From: an uncultured Pirellulaceae bacterium
GTDB taxonomy: Bacteria; Planctomycetota; Planctomycetia; Pirellulales; Pirellulaceae
Length of the DNA: 62,422 nt
Assembly: GCA_937941455.1 (NCBI GenBank)
Contig: CALDHM010000020.1
Span: forward strand, 1-62,422
Direction: 5' to 3'
Shown here: piece after piece, positions 1 to 8,447 of the stretch
Numbering within the stretch: position 1 is the first letter of the stretch
How the letters are laid out: every line of letters begins with the position of its first letter
Translations under genes and position numbers: made by a program
The notes under the pieces: generated by a model
Told to the model about the DNA's origin: nothing
Databases searched by the model: none
The model's input: only the letters and a program-made list of their open reading frames with translations

Positions 1-1143
1 TTTGCCCACCCAATCGCTGCCGACGATCCGGTCCAATTCCTCCAAAAACGGGTCGTTGATGGTCACGATCAAGCAGGTTTGACGTGGCGGCGGCGTCAAG
101 CCCATTTCGTCCCACATTCTGAGCCAGGTCTCTAATCGCGTGGCCTCGGGGGCATTGATCAATTTGTTGAGATCGCCTTCGAAGTTTTTGGCCAGATACT
201 CGTTGAGAAACTTGTCGAACTTCGTCCGGTAGCTCTCAGATGATCGGAGTTGGGCCAACAAGTTCCGGTCGTCGACATACTGCAGCAGCGATTCGTAGGT
301 CCACTTGAAATTGCGGGACGGGGTGGGTCCGAACAGAGAACCAGTCAGCCGCATGTTCCCTTCGATAAAGGCCTCGAACGCGGCCGCGTCGTCGTCGCTG
401 ACATCACCGATTCGCAGGGTGCCCTTGCTCCCTGCCATCTGGGCCAGAGCATCTGGGCCCGTCAGAACAGTTTTGAATGGGCGCGCGAATAACAATTCGG
501 GGTTTTCGTAAAACGGGTTAGGAATCGACTGATTGTCCTCGGGGGGCAAGCCGAAGCGATCGATGAACTTGCCGGTAGCCCGGTTGCGACCATCGGCCAA
601 GCGCTCGAAGAACCGCTTGATCCCCTCCACGACGTTATTTTGTCCATCCCACTCGTACAGTTCGCCGCGGCGGTTGATGAAGTACCACTTTTGCTTTTTC
701 CCCTTGATCCACTTTTCGGCATTCCGCCCCCAGTCCTGGTGGTAGTTGCCGGTGGTCAGGAGTCCCAGTTGATCCCCCAATTGGTGGGCGCGAATGATTT
801 CGGTAGCATTCTGCTCGCGTAACACCGCCTCGTATTCAAGCGACTCTTCGAAGACCTTGCGGCGAAACGTGGTGAAGTTCGAATTGCCCTCTTTACACCA
901 AGGACCGCTGACGACGACAAAAGCGTCCCCTAGAAAATACTTGCGAAATTCGACTAGGTCTACGGTTTCTTCGTAGTGTTTGGGCAGCCAATCGGCGACG
1001 TTGTTTTGGATGCCGCTGACCGCCATTCGGGCCCCACGCAGGGCGAAAGGAAGCAGAAAAAAAACCCCGCAAAGAACCAGCATGGCCACATTGTGGAAAA
1101 CCGGGATGCGCCGCGAGAAGAATTTCTTGGGGAATTCCAGCAT
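1..1143 (-). CDS. RND/MMPL-type membrane exporter, N-terminal part (3' end beyond window)
   Basis: The frame is open from an ATG at 1143 to the window edge, giving the first 381 residues. Residues ~19-36 form one hydrophobic membrane segment just after a basic N-terminus (PKKFFSRR). It is followed by a long non-membrane region containing DWLPKHYEET, which fits the periplasmic loop after TM1 in RND/MMPL-type exporters. The family moves lipids or hydrophobic compounds across the inner membrane using proton motive force; the substrate here cannot be told. No clear Shine-Dalgarno is visible before 1143. No GTG or TTG upstream in the same frame looked better. The TM bundle that would confirm the family lies outside the window, so the family is inferred from architecture and general resemblance to planctomycete homologues. 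Confidence 0.7.
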   Translation of the reverse strand, partial: MLEFPKKFFSRRIPVFHNVAMLVLCGVFFLLPFALRGARMAVSGIQNNVADWLPKHYEETVDLVEFRKYFLGDAFVVVSGPWCKEGNSNFTTFRRKVFEESLEYEAVLREQNATEIIRAHQLGDQLGLLTTGNYHQDWGRNAEKWIKGKKQKWYFINRRGELYEWDGQNNVVEGIKRFFERLADGRNRATGKFIDRFGLPPEDNQSIPNPFYENPELLFARPFKTVLTGPDALAQMAGSKGTLRIGDVSDDDAAAFEAFIEGNMRLTGSLFGPTPSRNFKWTYESLLQYVDDRNLLAQLRSSESYRTKFDKFLNEYLAKNFEGDLNKLINAPEATRLETWLRMWDEMGLTPPPRQTCLIVTINDPFLEELDRIVGSDWVGK

Positions 1144-1492
1144 GTTTTGCGTGCTTCGATTCGGTGCGATGGCAGCCGCGAAGGAAACGGGATTCCCCCC
1201 GGGTGCAGTTCACGACACAGGTCGAAATTTTAAAAAAATCCCCGCTCTGCGTCGATAGTGAATTTTCTCCAGGGGCTTAGGCTATGATCCCAACTGAGTA
1301 CCCGGAACGCGTTAGCGTCCAGTTTTCGCGAGAACCGCGGGATAGCGCCCTGCGGCTAAGGAGTTTTGCCACTAACCCTAGTTTGGCCCATAACCCGAGA
1401 ATGACATTTAAGCTAAAGAACACCGTGGTCGACAGCTATTGCTCGACGACTCACGATGTTAAAGTGCGGGCGTGGTAGCGAGCTGCGGGTCA
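1144..1492. other. Intergenic region between divergent genes
   Basis: 349 bp between the exporter and the thioredoxin-fold lipoprotein gene. It holds one copy of the 105-bp palindromic repeat (1277-1381). No promoter box stood out. Confidence 0.6.
1277..1381. repeat. REPIN-like 105-bp inverted repeat, family A copy 1
   Basis: Begins TTAGGCTATGATCCCAACT and ends AGTTTTGCCACTAACCCTAG; the ends are imperfect inverted repeats. The centre has TTTTCGCGAGAACCGCGGG, shared almost exactly with the copy at 38952. The other copies are at 8531, 11019, 23003, 26139, 29420, 38952 and 47280. Confidence 0.8.
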
Positions 1493-1942
1493 ATGAGGCG
1501 CGAGATTGTAGCGATGATTCGAATGTTTTCGATCGCGGTGTTGGTGTTGGTAATGCTGGTTGGATTTGGCTGTCGACCGAAGGCGGACTCGAATTCAACG
1601 CGTGGGGTGCAGTCAAATGTCGACGATCCCCACACGATTGAAATTATTGTCGTCACGCGGGCGGGGTGTTCCACCACCCCCGCCCTTCTCGACAATCTGC
1701 GGTCGGCAGTCGACGCCATGGAGTTAGCAGTAAGGTATCGCGTGATCGATCAGGCAACACTCGATGAGGCCGATCCGCGTTCAGCCTATCCCACACCAAC
1801 GATTTTGCTCGATAACTGCGATATTTTCGGATTGCCGATTCCCGAACCCCCAATTCCGTCACCAAGCTGACGGTCGTATCCGGGCGGAGTTCCGTCCCCG
1901 GAACAAATCATTGAGCGCATCCTGCATGCGGTGAGGAACTGA
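1493..1942 (+). CDS. Thioredoxin-fold lipoprotein, candidate selenoprotein (in-frame TGA at 1868-1870)
   Basis: Reading through TGA 1868-1870 gives 149 residues ending at TGA 1940-1942. The N-terminus has a hydrophobic signal segment and a lipobox ending GFGC. The mature part starts as a thioredoxin fold (IEIIVVTRAGCSTTP) and carries the cis-Pro-like YPTPTILLD. The stretch after the TGA, RSYPGGVPSPEQIIERIL, is a normal C-terminal helix in the same frame, so the coding signal does not stop at the TGA. From memory, relatives have Cys-Arg at this point (CR-x-Y), so Sec would replace Cys. A SECIS-like hairpin lies at 1879-1902. Start chosen at ATG 1493; ATG 1514 and GTG 1472 are alternatives. If the organism lacked Sec decoding this would be a nonsense-truncated gene, but the SelW-like gene at 39971 argues against that. 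Confidence 0.7.
1879..1902 (+). promoter_or_regulatory. Candidate bacterial SECIS hairpin
   Basis: Stem UCCGGG/CCCGGA, then CGG/CCG closing an AGUU loop, with a two-base U-C bulge on the 3' side. The loop starts 18 nt after the in-frame TGA, in the range of E. coli fdhF. A GU in the apical loop is the known SelB contact; the bulge side differs from E. coli. An unbulged alternative pairing (GGGCGG/CCGUCC) keeps the same loop. Confidence 0.55.
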
Positions 1943-1945
1943 CAG

Positions 1946-1967
1946 GTGATGCTGCGAGCAGCGTCAC
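1946..1967 (+). other. Stem-loop just after the selenoprotein-like gene
   Basis: GTGATGCTGC and GCAGCGTCAC pair over 10 positions with one wobble around a GA turn, four bases past the stop codon. No T-run follows, so it is not a classic intrinsic terminator; it may protect the 3' end of the mRNA. Confidence 0.4.
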
Positions 1968-2100
1968 GAATTGTCTACCGTGAATGACAGGGTGTCGCGC
2001 GACCGTCACCTAGGCATCTTGTGGAAAAAGACGGGACTTTCACAGCCGCATTTGACAACTCCGATGGCACAAACGTTCAGAGCGCCGCAATGCTCAACAT

Positions 2101-2844
2101 TTAGTCGTCGCGTTTGTCGCTGACTTCGACGAGTTCGACTTCGAAGATCAGGACGGAATTAGGTCCGATCCGCGGCATACGGCCTTCGACGCCGTAGGCA
2201 AGGTTGGAGGGGATAACCAATTCGACCTTGTCCCCCACGCGCATGCTTTTCAAACCTTCGGTCATCCCGCGGATGACACCGGCAACCGGGAATTGAACGG
2301 GATCGCCGCCGATGGAGGAGTCGAAGACGGTTCCGTCGATCAGTTTTCCGGTGTAGTGGACGCGCACGAAGCTTTCGTTGGTCGGCGGTTTGCCCGAGCT
2401 ATCGCCTTTGGCGATCACGCGGATTTGCAAGCCGCTGTCGCGGGTTTGCACGCCCTCCTTCGTGGCGTTACTTTTGAGGAAGGCTTCGCCGTCAGCCATG
2501 TTTTTCATGGCCAGTTCTTCCAGTTCTTTCGCCTCGCGAGCCTCCAGTTTCTGGGCGAATTCCATCATGATCTTCTGGGCTTCCGCTGGAGCCATGCCCA
2601 GGTCTTTTCCCTCGATTGCGGTGCGTAAGCCCAGCATCATTTGCTCGAGATCGACGTCGATGTTTTGTGCCTTGAGTTGTTGACCCATGTTGTAGCCGAT
2701 CAGGTAGCAAACTTTTTGCTCCAAAGTTTGTTGATTTTGGGCGGCGGATTGCCCCTCGGCATTATTGGATTCTTGAGCATTGATCGTTCCCGAGGCAACG
2801 ACAAGCAGCATGGCGGACAGAAACGACCAAACAGAGCGAGACAT
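2101..2844 (-). CDS. FKBP-type peptidyl-prolyl isomerase (FkpA/Mip-like), exported
   Basis: 247 residues. A signal peptide (1-~24, ending TINAQ) is followed by an FKBP_N dimerisation domain rich in charged helices (~40-130; LEQKVCYLIGYNMGQQL). The C-terminal FKBP fold (~150-243) contains VHYTGKLIDGTVFDSS, a VIRGMTEGLKSMRVGDK segment and the LAYG loop. This is the layout of periplasmic Mip/FkpA/FklB proteins, which speed proline isomerisation and act as folding helpers for exported proteins. ATG 2844 is preferred over TTG 2850 because an AAAGGA box sits a good distance upstream. It is transcribed alone, divergent from the HEAT lipoprotein gene. No terminator was seen downstream. Confidence 0.93.
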   Translation of the reverse strand: MSRSVWSFLSAMLLVVASGTINAQESNNAEGQSAAQNQQTLEQKVCYLIGYNMGQQLKAQNIDVDLEQMMLGLRTAIEGKDLGMAPAEAQKIMMEFAQKLEAREAKELEELAMKNMADGEAFLKSNATKEGVQTRDSGLQIRVIAKGDSSGKPPTNESFVRVHYTGKLIDGTVFDSSIGGDPVQFPVAGVIRGMTEGLKSMRVGDKVELVIPSNLAYGVEGRMPRIGPNSVLIFEVELVEVSDKRDD

Positions 2845-3233
2845 TTTCAATTCCTTTGTTGTGAATGTAGAAAAGTTTGTAAGACAATGCGGAGTTGATG
2901 CAACAAGCGCTCCAGGCGAAGAGAGCCAGACGAATTCGGTCGGCCCCCTTCAAGTTCGACGATCGCCGGGTCTATCCTTTCAGCGTTTGCTGAACGTTCA
3001 AGCCTTGTCAATTCAAACCGGCCGCGATCGCGAGTGGTTACCGCTGCTGTCAGAATATCTAAATTTTGCGATTAGCGATAGGAAGGACTTGAACAAGCCG
3101 GTGGAAGCGTGCGGGCTTGGAGGGTACGAAGAGCTAGCTGCCGGGCTTCGTGACTGGTCTCGTCACGTCATCAGCCGTTTGCTAAAGTCCAGACGATTTT
3201 CGGAGTTTCGTCGCTGTTTCGCGGTGTCTGCGG
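2845..3233. other. Intergenic region between divergent genes
   Basis: 389 bp presumably holding the promoters of the FKBP gene (minus) and the HEAT lipoprotein gene (plus). A plus-strand open frame crosses it (2780-3292) but its protein resembles nothing and overlaps both genes, so it is not called. Confidence 0.5.
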
Positions 3234-3923
3234 ATGAAGTACGCCTGGATCTGTTTGGTTTTGGGAACATTAATTACCGGCGGTTGCGCTGAGGGGCCGC
3301 TGTGGCGGACTGGGCAATATGCGCCGTGGGCTCGCAAGAAATGGGAGGCGGAAGAAGCCTTTGCCGACACGCTCTTCAAGAAAAAGCGGCTCATGTCGGA
3401 AATCGTCGAGCGCGGCACGGCTGGCGGGTTGCAGGAGAAAAATGCAGCGGCTGAAGAGTTGGCCGACTATGCTCTGAAGGATCCAATCGTCCTGGTCCGC
3501 ATTCAAGCCGTGCGGCAGTTGGGGAATTTGGATTGTCCTGCGAGTCATGACGCGTTGCGGCAGGCGGGGCGCGATCCCGAGCCTCAGGTCCGCATGGCGG
3601 CCGTGGATGCTTGGCGTCGCATGCCCTCGGAGGTGGCGGTGCCGGCCCTCCACCACGTGCTCAATTCTGAGAGTCACATCGATGTCCGTTTGGCCGCCAC
3701 GAGGGGCTTGGGAGATCATTCCGGATCGGCGGCCATCGCCGCACTCCGCGTGGCACTTTCCGATCCGGATCCGGCCTTGCGGAAACGTGCCATGCAATCG
3801 ATGGCTCGATCATCTGGCGAAAAATATGGCGAGGACTTGAACGCTTGGCGGCAATACGCGGACCAAATGGCTGGCCAGGGGCAACCGCAGGTCGCAGAGA
3901 AGACGGATCGACTGTTGCGTTAG
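3234..3923 (+). CDS. HEAT-repeat lipoprotein
   Basis: 229 residues starting at ATG 3234. A signal peptide with lipobox ITGGC (Cys18) predicts a lipid-anchored envelope protein. From ~residue 75 there are helical HEAT/PBS-lyase-type repeats, seen as DPIVLVRIQAVRQLG, DPEPQVRMAAVDAW, HIDVRLAATRGLG and DPALRKRAMQSM. Such repeats make a curved scaffold for protein binding; there is no catalytic motif. The partner is unknown. It lies upstream of the DAC-domain operon in the same direction with a 76-bp gap to that gene, so co-transcription is possible. Confidence 0.8.
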   Translation: MKYAWICLVLGTLITGGCAEGPLWRTGQYAPWARKKWEAEEAFADTLFKKKRLMSEIVERGTAGGLQEKNAAAEELADYALKDPIVLVRIQAVRQLGNLDCPASHDALRQAGRDPEPQVRMAAVDAWRRMPSEVAVPALHHVLNSESHIDVRLAATRGLGDHSGSAAIAALRVALSDPDPALRKRAMQSMARSSGEKYGEDLNAWRQYADQMAGQGQPQVAEKTDRLLR

Positions 3924-3999
3924 CCAAGCGGGGGTGCGGGGGGGTGTCGAGCATAATTACGGTTGCGAAACCGTTTCTATCCGCTTAAATTCTAGCGAT

Positions 4000-4929
4000 A
4001 TGCCCCAATCATCAACGAAACAAGACCTCTTGGCCTTTATCGATTCAGCCGTCTCGCTGGCCAAATCGATGGCGTCGGGGCATGTCTTGTTGCTGCTCGA
4101 ATACGACACCGACTGGGGGCATGTGCTGGACCACGCCAGGGGCAAGCAAATCTTGGTGGCGACCCATTTGAAAACCGTAATCGATCGGGCGACAGCTTCG
4201 AGCATCCGCGTCATCGAACTAGAGCGGACCGACACGTCGATTCAAGATCAATTGACCCAAGCCATCCTCGAGGCCGTCGCCAACGAGTGGATCGAGCCGG
4301 GAGCGCCGGTCGTGGCGATCTACAGCGGCTTCGATGAGGAGTCGGTCGATTCGATCAGCCTGATCGAGCTCAACGAACGGCTGGGAAAACTGACAGCTCG
4401 CGATTTGAAAAAACTCGACACGACGGTGCCTCTGGAAACTTTGCGGCTGGTCGTTGACCTGGCGGTCGAGATCGGCCGCGAGGGACGGGAGGGGAAGCCG
4501 GTGGGGACGATGTTCGCCGTCGGCGATCACCGCCGCGTGCTCGAGGAAAGTCAACCGGGAGGCTTCGATTTCGTCAAAGGTTACACGCGTCGCGAACGCT
4601 CGCTCGCTGACCCGCGGGTGCGGGAGAATATCAAGGAAATTGCTCAACTCGACGGCATGTTCGTGATTGCCGCCGACGGAACGGTCGAGGGCTCTTGCCG
4701 CATCATCGACACGACTCCTGTGCAATTGACCATGACCACGGGCTTGGGGTCGCGGCACTACGCGGCCGCCGCGATCAGCAAGAACACCAAGGCGATCGCG
4801 GTGGTGGTCAGCATGTCCAGCGGCACCGTGCGGATTTTCCAGAATGGCGAAGTCGTGCTCCGTATCGAGCCCCTGCGACGAGCCATGATTTGGCGGAATT
4901 TCGGGAGTGATTCGACCACTGACGATTGA
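4000..4929 (+). CDS. DAC-domain protein, diadenylate cyclase-like (variant motifs)
   Basis: 309 residues from ATG 4000; GTG 3934 is an in-frame alternative but adds an unlikely N-terminus. The C-terminal third (~215-290) is a DisA_N/DAC fold: LDGMFVIAADG corresponds to the DGA motif, and GLGSRHYAAAAIS to the RHR motif, followed by AVVVSMSSGTVRIFQNGEV. Classical enzymes condense two ATP into c-di-AMP. Here DGA is DGM and the last Arg of RHR is Tyr, so activity should not be assumed, though similar changes may be normal in this branch. The N-terminal ~200 residues are an unrecognised alpha/beta domain. No TM helix is present, so it is probably cytosolic. The next gene follows after 49 bp. Confidence 0.75.
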   Translation: MPQSSTKQDLLAFIDSAVSLAKSMASGHVLLLLEYDTDWGHVLDHARGKQILVATHLKTVIDRATASSIRVIELERTDTSIQDQLTQAILEAVANEWIEPGAPVVAIYSGFDEESVDSISLIELNERLGKLTARDLKKLDTTVPLETLRLVVDLAVEIGREGREGKPVGTMFAVGDHRRVLEESQPGGFDFVKGYTRRERSLADPRVRENIKEIAQLDGMFVIAADGTVEGSCRIIDTTPVQLTMTTGLGSRHYAAAAISKNTKAIAVVVSMSSGTVRIFQNGEVVLRIEPLRRAMIWRNFGSDSTTDD

Positions 4930-4978
4930 TTCGGCTTCGGCGGACGTGGGGCCGTCGTTACAAGGCATTATTGGGGCG

Positions 4979-5959
4979 ATGAATCGAACCATGTCTGACA
5001 AGTCCCAACAGCCCCAAATGCCCCGCGCGACACGAATTCGTATGTTGCGGTGGCTAGCGGCGTTGATTGTCGCGGCTGCCTTGGTTTACACCCTGCGACA
5101 GGCTTGGCGACAACTGTCCGAGCAGCCGATCAATTGGCGTGACATGGAGTGGCGTTGGCTGTTGTTGGCGGTCGTCGGCAATGCCGTGATGTTGTGTCTG
5201 CAAGGTTGCTTTTGGCGTCAGGCCCTGGTGGAATTGGGTGGCCGAGCAAGCGTTGTTTCCGCGCTGCGAGCCTTCATCTGGAGCCAACTCGGCAAGTATG
5301 TGCCCGGCAAGGCGATGGTGATGGTCATGCGCGTCGGCTTGATCCGGAGCGAAGGGACCAGTCTCGCGGCCGGCTTGGTAAGCACGTTGCTCGAAACGAT
5401 GATGTGGGTATTCGTGGGTTCTCAAATCGCATGCCTTTATTTCTTGATCAGCGGTTTCGGCGGCACAGGGCTGCGATTGCTGGCGGTAGGGTTGTTGGTT
5501 GTTTCTGGGATTTTGATGACCCCCAAGACTCTGCGGTCTGTGGCGGGAGTGTTGGAACGGCGATATTCTCAGACTGGAAACCGCTCCACAGTGCGGTTCA
5601 GCGGAGGACTGTACGCGAGCGGCGTGGCGCTGATGCTGGCCGCTTGGCTGGCGGCAGGAGCCAGTAGTTGGTGCGTGGTGCGGGCGATGCCGGGAGCCAC
5701 CATCGCTGTCGGTGATTATTGGCTAATCGTTGCTGTGGTCGCGCTGGCCACGGTGGTCGGATTCGCCTCGCTTATTCCGGGAGGGCTGGGGGCCAGGGAA
5801 CTTGTGATCATTCCTCTATTGGCCTCGAAACTGCCGCTGCCGATTGCCGTTGCCGCTGCCGTAATGATCCGCGCCGTCTCGATGATCACCGAAGTGCTCC
5901 TATCGATGGCGGGCGAAGGGATCTACATCGCAACGCATAAAAGGACCGAAGAATCTTGA
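4979..5959 (+). CDS. YbhN/AglD-type multi-span membrane protein (LPG_synthase_TM family)
   Basis: 326 residues from ATG 4979 (GGGG just upstream); ATG 4991 is also possible. There are about eight hydrophobic segments. The hallmark W-x-Q-L-G-K-Y-x-P-G-K (seen as IWSQLGKYVPGKAMV) and a late G-G-L-G-A-R-E motif identify the LPG_synthase_TM/UPF0104 family. Members include the flippase-like half of MprF and proteins found with polyprenyl-glycosyltransferases. The stop codon overlaps the start of the GT2 gene, which indicates translational coupling. The likely role is handling of a lipid-linked sugar or lipid; the substrate is unknown. Confidence 0.82.
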   Translation: MNRTMSDKSQQPQMPRATRIRMLRWLAALIVAAALVYTLRQAWRQLSEQPINWRDMEWRWLLLAVVGNAVMLCLQGCFWRQALVELGGRASVVSALRAFIWSQLGKYVPGKAMVMVMRVGLIRSEGTSLAAGLVSTLLETMMWVFVGSQIACLYFLISGFGGTGLRLLAVGLLVVSGILMTPKTLRSVAGVLERRYSQTGNRSTVRFSGGLYASGVALMLAAWLAAGASSWCVVRAMPGATIAVGDYWLIVAVVALATVVGFASLIPGGLGARELVIIPLLASKLPLPIAVAAAVMIRAVSMITEVLLSMAGEGIYIATHKRTEES

Positions 5960-6756
5960 AGACGCCCATCTCCGTCGTGATTCCCGTATTCAACGAAGAG
6001 CCGAGTCTCGAGCGGTTGATGGTTGAAATCGAGGAGATGTGTCGGCGAAACGGTATCGAGGCCGAAGTAATTCTCGTCGATGATGGCTCGACCGATGCAT
6101 CGTGGGAGACGACCCGACGTCTGGCCAGTCTGCATCCCGGCGTGCGCGGTCTGCGACTTGTACAGAATTACGGAAAGTCCGCTGCACTGGCCGCCGGTTT
6201 CGATCAGGCGACGAAGCCGCTGATTGTAACGATGGATGCCGATCTACAAGACGACCCAGCGGAAATCCCCAAGCTGATTGCGGGGTTGGACAATGCGGCG
6301 ATGGTCGTCGGCTGGAAAGTGCAACGGCAAGACCCTTGGACGCGGCGGATCGCATCTTGGCTGTTCAATCGCGGCGTCGGCTTGGCCACGGGGTTACTTT
6401 TGCACGACCAAAATTGCGGGCTCAAGGCCATGCGGCGAGAGGCGGTCACTCGCCTCGACCTGAGCCCCGGCATGCACCGCTTTTTGCCAATTCTCGTCCA
6501 CAAACAAGGGTATCGCGTTGCCGAGGTTCCCGTGCACCATCGACCGCGGCTGTACGGTCGGTCAAAATATGGTTGGAAGAGGATTCCCCAGTCGATTTGG
6601 GATCTGCTACGTGTCGTGATGTTCGGCGCGGGACTGAAACGCGGTGACGCTGACATCGGCCGGGGGAAGCTCGATCGGATCGCCGGCGGCGACGCGGAAT
6701 CATCACCACGTTGTTCTCATTATCGGCTTCGCGAAGTGGTCGGGTTTGAACGCTAA
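5956..6756 (+). CDS. Family 2 glycosyltransferase (polyprenyl-phosphate mannosyl/glucosyl type)
   Basis: 266 residues. The TTG start at 5956 overlaps the previous stop, and AAGGA lies upstream; later Met codons would cut into the GT-A fold. Motifs: ISVVIPVFNEEPSL at the start, LVDDGSTD (~40-47), MDADLQDDP (metal-binding DXD), and the dolichyl-phosphate-mannose synthase-like CGLKAMRR and RLYGRSKYGW near the C-terminus. Such enzymes move a sugar from a nucleotide sugar to undecaprenyl phosphate on the cytoplasmic face. The usual C-terminal TM pair is missing; the last ~45 residues are Gly/Arg-rich and non-membrane, as in the soluble DPM1 subgroup. It is coupled to a YbhN-type protein upstream and a polytopic membrane protein downstream. 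Confidence 0.88.
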   Translation: MKTPISVVIPVFNEEPSLERLMVEIEEMCRRNGIEAEVILVDDGSTDASWETTRRLASLHPGVRGLRLVQNYGKSAALAAGFDQATKPLIVTMDADLQDDPAEIPKLIAGLDNAAMVVGWKVQRQDPWTRRIASWLFNRGVGLATGLLLHDQNCGLKAMRREAVTRLDLSPGMHRFLPILVHKQGYRVAEVPVHHRPRLYGRSKYGWKRIPQSIWDLLRVVMFGAGLKRGDADIGRGKLDRIAGGDAESSPRCSHYRLREVVGFER

Positions 6757-6791
6757 TGTTGAATTCAAATCAGGATTGGAAAGGCTGATTG

Positions 6792-8447
6792 ATGCCGATT
6801 TCAACAACCGAGCCTGGCTGCCCGGCGGAGCTGGGGTCCGTCTGCGCCCGTCGACACTGGTCGGTGTATTGGTTGCTGATCGCCTTGTCGTTCGCATTGA
6901 CGACTGGCGCGATCTTGCGGCTGCAAAACCAAGCGACGCGCGGCGAAAGCCCTTTTTTTAGTGCGAACGACCGCAGTCGCTGGTGCACGATCTACGCGCT
7001 GGTTCATTTCGGCACTTATGAAATCGATCGCGTTGTCTCGCGTCCAGCCTCGATCCATTGGGACACGATCGATAAAGTCGTGCATGTGGGAGCCGACGGC
7101 CAGTGGCATCAGTACAGCAGCAAGCCACCGTTGCTCCCGACGCTCCTGGCCGGAGAGTATTGGCTGATTCGGGCTGTGACCGGTTGGAATCTGGACGAAC
7201 ATCCGATCCAGGTGGCGCGGACCCTGTTGGTGATCAATCACGCGATCCCGCTGGCGTTGATGCTCGTCATGCTCGCGGCGATGCTTGAACAGTGGTTCGT
7301 GGCTGATTGGACGCGGTATTTTGTGGTGGCTGCCGCTGGATTCGGCACCTTCTTGACGACCTTTGCGGTCAGCGTGAATAACCATATTCCCGCCGCGGTC
7401 GCAACCATGGCCGCACTTTTTTTCATGGAGCGGATTTGGCGCGATGGGCAGCAGGCCAACTGGGGGAATGGCTTGGCGATGGGCGTGGCGGCGGCATTTG
7501 CAGCGACCTGTGAGTTACCAGCCGCAGCGCTTGTTGGAGCACTGGGATTATTGGTGCTGGGTCGAGGATTGTTGCGTGCGACCTTGGGGTATGCGTTAGG
7601 CTGCGGGATTGTGGCTGTTCCGTTTTTGCTCTGCAACTATCTGGCCCATGGCGGGATGTTTGAATTGCCGTACCGGCATCGCAGCGACGGTCCAGTGATT
7701 CAAGAAGTGCAAGGCGATTTTGCCGACGCGTTGGACCAAGGCACGCTCCCCAACGAGCTTCGTCGCGTGGCCGACGATTGGATTGCCCAGCGCGGTGCGC
7801 CGCCACTCCGCGCTCCTCAAGTTCTTCGCGGGACGTGGGTGGGGCAGGATCCTGAACTTTTGGGACGTTGGATTGTCCGAGATGGAATGACCACAACGCA
7901 ATTTGCCATCGTGCAGTCCGCGCCCGATCGATTTGCCGTTCGCGAGTGGTACAACTGGTACGATTTCCCGGGGAGCTATTGGTCTTCGGATAAACGGTCG
8001 GCGATCGATGAGGGCGAGCCGGATTTGGCGAAGTATGCCTTTCACATGACGCTGGGTCATCATGGGATTTTTTCGCTGACGCCGCTGTGGATTTTTTCCA
8101 TGGCCGGGATGCTCGTCCTTTTGGTGGATCGACGCTACGAAAGACGGTGGTTAGGCGTGTTGACGATCTTCCTGACGGCGATCGTGTTCGCGTTTTACGT
8201 GCGGCAGGCACCCCACGATCGCAATTACGGGGGACAGACGAGCGGTTTGCGTTGGATGTTTTGGTTGATCCCGTTATGGCTGCTGTCGATGACTCCCGTG
8301 GTGCAGTGGTTGGCTAGGACGGGAGCCGGGCGGTGGTGCGCTTTGGTCGTGCTCATCGCCAGCGTTTTGAGTGCCGGCTATGCCCACGCGAACCCCTGGG
8401 TGCATCCGTGGCTGATGGTGGTTTGGGAATGGTTGAATTGGCCCTAA
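6792..8447 (+). CDS. Polytopic membrane protein, possible PMT-type glycosyltransferase
   Basis: 551 residues starting at ATG 6792 with GGAAAGG upstream; TTG 6789 is less likely. About ten hydrophobic helices alternate with two large extracytoplasmic loops. The short motif YSSKPPLLP after TM1 resembles the first loop of PMT/GT39 and GT83 enzymes, which use polyprenyl-phosphate sugars. This fits the GT2 gene directly upstream, which would supply that donor. The acidic pair typical of GT39 is not obvious, so it may only be a relative. It is the last gene of the operon starting at the DAC-domain gene. Confidence 0.6.
   Translation: MPISTTEPGCPAELGSVCARRHWSVYWLLIALSFALTTGAILRLQNQATRGESPFFSANDRSRWCTIYALVHFGTYEIDRVVSRPASIHWDTIDKVVHVGADGQWHQYSSKPPLLPTLLAGEYWLIRAVTGWNLDEHPIQVARTLLVINHAIPLALMLVMLAAMLEQWFVADWTRYFVVAAAGFGTFLTTFAVSVNNHIPAAVATMAALFFMERIWRDGQQANWGNGLAMGVAAAFAATCELPAAALVGALGLLVLGRGLLRATLGYALGCGIVAVPFLLCNYLAHGGMFELPYRHRSDGPVIQEVQGDFADALDQGTLPNELRRVADDWIAQRGAPPLRAPQVLRGTWVGQDPELLGRWIVRDGMTTTQFAIVQSAPDRFAVREWYNWYDFPGSYWSSDKRSAIDEGEPDLAKYAFHMTLGHHGIFSLTPLWIFSMAGMLVLLVDRRYERRWLGVLTIFLTAIVFAFYVRQAPHDRNYGGQTSGLRWMFWLIPLWLLSMTPVVQWLARTGAGRWCALVVLIASVLSAGYAHANPWVHPWLMVVWEWLNWP

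Noticed and set aside
1493-1870. Treating the first in-frame TGA as the true stop
   Set aside because: It would leave a truncated fold, while in-frame coding continues to a second stop; the SelW-like gene shows that Sec decoding is likely.
2780-3292. 170-codon plus-strand open frame
   Set aside because: Overlaps the FKBP gene start and the HEAT gene; its protein resembles nothing and has no ribosome site.
4219-5001. 260-codon minus-strand open frame
   Set aside because: Antisense to the DAC-domain gene, His/Arg/Asp-rich shadow sequence.
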